From contig CAYWTX010000507.1 of the NCBI GenBank assembly GCA_964461295.1, positions 1 to 14,005 of the forward strand: a stretch of DNA of 14,005 bases. The letters are read 5' to 3'. Shown piece after piece: positions 12,576-14,005 of the stretch (positions are counted from its first letter, which is position 1; each line of letters begins with the position of its first letter). This DNA is from CAYWTX01 sp964461295. GTDB taxonomy: Bacteria; Planctomycetota; Phycisphaerae; SM23-33. The notes under the pieces were generated by a model that did no database searches, had not been told where the DNA came from, and saw only the letters and a list, made by a program, of their open reading frames with translations. A program made the position numbers and the translations under genes.

Positions 12576-13492
12576 TCGATCGCCCGTGCCAGCCCCTCCT
12601 CGAAGTACACCCTGGGCCTGTAACCGATGGCCGCTTGGGCCCGCGACACGTCGGCCTCGGAGTCCATGACGTCGCCGGGCCTGCGCGGCCTGTACTCCGC
12701 CTGGACCTGGCAGCCCAGCAGTTTCTCCAGTTGGCGGAGAATCTGGTTGAGCGAAGTGCGGCGGTGGCAGGCGATGTTCAGAGGCTGGCCGGTGCATACC
12801 GCGGGGGGGGCGTTGGCGGCCAGCCAGTTGGCCTCGCAGGCGTTTTCCACGAAGCAGAAGTCGCGAGTCTGCTCGCCGTCGCCGTAGACCACGGGGCGCT
12901 GCCCGTGAAGAAGGCTGCTGGCGAACGCGGGGATCACGGCGGCATAGGCGCCGTTGGGGTCCTGGTGCGGCCCGAAAACGTTGAAGTACCGCAGGCAGAG
13001 CGTTTCCAGGCCATACACGGCCGCGTAGGCGGCCAGGTAGCTTTCGCAGGCGAGTTTGCCGGCCGCGTAGGGGCTGATGGGATCGGGGATCATCCCCTCG
13101 TGCTTGGGCGACTCTTTCTGGTTGCCGTAGGCGCTGGAGGAGGCGGCGAAGACGACTCGCCTGGTCCCGGTCTTCCGGGCGGCTTCCAGCACGCGCAGCG
13201 TGCCGGTGACGTTCACGTCGTGCGAGGTGAACGGGTCGTCCACGCTGCGCTGGACGGAGCCCAGCGCCGCGAGGTGGAAGATCGCCGCGCACCCCGCGGA
13301 TGCGTCCTCCACGGCGGACTGGTCGCGGATGTCGGCGCGGACGACACGGATGCGGTCACGGACTTCCGCGAGGTTGGCGTCGCTGCCGGTGGCGAAGTTG
13401 TCCAGGACCACCACGTCGTGGCCCCGCGCCAGCACGTATCGCACCAGGTTGCAGCCGATGAATCCCGCTCCGCCCGTGATCAAGTATCGCAT
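12551..13492 (-). CDS. NAD-dependent nucleotide-sugar epimerase (WbpP/GalE-like)
   Basis: This extended short-chain dehydrogenase is 313 aa from the ATG at 13492, with GAGGAAG six bases upstream. GGAGFIG (7-13) binds NAD; DNFATG and ADIRD follow; FHLAALGSVQRSVDDP (72-87) and ASSSAYG (117-123) are characteristic of the UDP-GlcNAc 4-epimerase WbpP and its relatives; Tyr142 and Lys146 (SPYAAGK) are the catalytic pair. RYFNVFGPHQDPNGAYAAVIP and YGDGEQTRDFCFVE form the substrate side. Likely reaction: interconversion of UDP-GlcNAc/GalNAc or UDP-Glc/Gal in the cytoplasm, feeding the phosphoglycosyl transferase encoded next. Specificity cannot be fixed from sequence alone. A run of eight G (12803-12810) lies inside the gene. 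It is the first gene of the operon. Confidence 0.93.
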   Translation of the reverse strand: MRYLITGGAGFIGCNLVRYVLARGHDVVVLDNFATGSDANLAEVRDRIRVVRADIRDQSAVEDASAGCAAIFHLAALGSVQRSVDDPFTSHDVNVTGTLRVLEAARKTGTRRVVFAASSSAYGNQKESPKHEGMIPDPISPYAAGKLACESYLAAYAAVYGLETLCLRYFNVFGPHQDPNGAYAAVIPAFASSLLHGQRPVVYGDGEQTRDFCFVENACEANWLAANAPPAVCTGQPLNIACHRRTSLNQILRQLEKLLGCQVQAEYRPRRPGDVMDSEADVSRAQAAIGYRPRVYFEEGLARAIDWYKQNLA

Positions 13493-13547
13493 GCCATCTT
13501 CCTCATTCAGCAGGAGGGACAGGGCCTGTCGCGTGACGGCAACCGAC

Positions 13548-13576
13548 AGAGTATCTCCGATCGCCCGCCTTGGCAA
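13548..13576 (-). promoter_or_regulatory. Promoter of the epimerase operon
   Basis: On the minus strand TTGCCA (13576-13571) is followed after exactly 17 bases by TACTCT (13553-13548). The -35 matches five of six and the -10 keeps the conserved T, A and final T. Transcription should start near 13541, leaving a leader of about 49 bases with GAGGAAG before the ATG at 13492. Confidence 0.5.
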
Positions 13577-13709
13577 CGGCACGGCGCGCCGAGGAAAGGC
13601 GGGGCGGCCCTCGCCGGCCATGCCGCGCGTGCCGCGATGGCCGCGCGCCCGCTGCTATAGCATCGGCGGAATCGCGCCGCCACTGAAGTCTCCAGGCGGC
13701 AGCAAGTGG

Positions 13710-13738
13710 TTGCCTCCGGCCAACAACTTCTCTAGGAT
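13710..13738 (+). promoter_or_regulatory. Promoter of mscL
   Basis: TTGCCT at 13710-13715 and TAGGAT at 13733-13738 are separated by 17 bases. Transcription would start near 13745. GAAAGGAG at 13762-13769 is a strong ribosome site six bases before the ATG at 13776. The rest of the 283-base gap back to the epimerase start holds no gene that I can support. Confidence 0.5.
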
Positions 13739-13775
13739 GCGGAGGTCACGTTCGCCAACTCGAAAGGAGCATCCG

Positions 13776-14005
13776 ATGGGACTGATCCAGGAATTCAAGG
13801 AGTTTGCCGTCAAGGGCAACGCCATGGACATGGCCGTGGGCATCATCATCGGGGCCGCGTTCAACAAGATCGTGAACTCGATCGTGAACGACCTGATCAT
13901 GCCACCCATCGGCATGGTCATTGGTGGCGTAGACTTCAAGAACCTCCAAGTGGTGCTGAGGGACGCGCGAGTGGGTGCGGCGGGCGAGCAGATCGCGGCC
14001 GTGGC
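13776..14005 (+). CDS. mscL: Large-conductance mechanosensitive channel, 5' part
   Basis: The ATG at 13776 follows GAAAGGAG with a six-base gap; the gene runs off the right edge after about 76 residues. MGLIQEFKEFAVKGNAMDMAVG is the amphipathic N-terminal helix leading into TM1 (AVGIIIGAAFNKIVNSIVNDL), the pore-lining helix with its conserved Gly/Ala packing, then IMPPIGMVIGGVDF and the start of the periplasmic loop. MscL is a homopentamer in the inner membrane that opens under high tension to release solutes during osmotic downshock. It has its own promoter and stands apart from the glycan operon, which is transcribed in the opposite direction. Confidence 0.96.
   Translation, partial: MGLIQEFKEFAVKGNAMDMAVGIIIGAAFNKIVNSIVNDLIMPPIGMVIGGVDFKNLQVVLRDARVGAAGEQIAAV

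Noticed and set aside
10811..13660. Large plus-strand open frames opposite the glycan operon
   Set aside because: Shadows of well-supported minus-strand enzymes.
1..14005. CRISPR array, transposase, integrase, phage or toxin-antitoxin genes
   Set aside because: Looked for on both strands; no regularly spaced repeats and no such protein motifs were seen.

Overview
This window is about two-thirds G+C and codes densely on both strands. It looks like chromosomal DNA of an uncultured planctomycete, perhaps of the Phycisphaerae lineage. The signs are a sulfatase fragment, a small protein that I place in the Minf_1886 family (known mainly from Planctomycetes and Verrucomicrobia), weak or absent Shine-Dalgarno sites beside clear sigma70-like boxes, and GTG/TTG/CTG starts. 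No phage, transposase, plasmid or CRISPR array is visible. The taxonomic placement is inference from gene content.

Layout from left to right. (1) At 1-417 lies the 3' part of a sulfatase that loses family resemblance near position 270 and runs into tRNA-Gln(CTG) (403-473), which has its own promoter and a perfect terminator hairpin. (2) At 612-1757 (-) is an unrecognised 381-aa protein. It is divergent from an FMN-dependent NAD(P)H oxidoreductase of the ChrR/YieF type (1912-2496). (3) At 2560-4401 (-) is a solitary Eco57I/TaqI-like adenine DNA methyltransferase. Its coding sequence carries three palindromic stretches; the largest is an 84-bp element inserted exactly in frame. (4) At 4479-7643 (+) is a tightly packed cluster: metG, the Minf_1886-family protein, a small single-pass membrane protein, and a lipoprotein N-acetylmuramoyl-L-alanine amidase. 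Genes overlap by 1-4 bases at two junctions. (5) At 7733-7921 (+) is a 62-aa unknown protein whose ribosome-binding site lies inside a hairpin. (6) ribD (-) is probably translated from a leaderless GTG, with a heptamer tandem repeat behind its promoter. It is followed by a divergent EamA/DMT-type permease (+). (7) At 10171-13492 (-) is a four-gene envelope-glycan module read in the order nucleotide-sugar epimerase, phosphoglycosyl transferase, ATP-grasp enzyme, HAD phosphatase, from one promoter at 13548-13576. (8) mscL starts at 13776 (+) and leaves the window.

How the genes work together: the epimerase could supply a UDP-sugar for the phosphoglycosyl transferase to load onto a lipid carrier. 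The ATP-grasp and HAD proteins could then form an amide-type decoration and remove a phosphate. This is inference from families and order. The amidase and the small membrane protein also point to the envelope, but their link to metG may be co-transcription only. The most unusual signals are the in-frame palindromic elements in the methyltransferase gene, the hairpin over the start of the 62-aa gene, and the two independent 7-bp tandem repeats in intergenic DNA.
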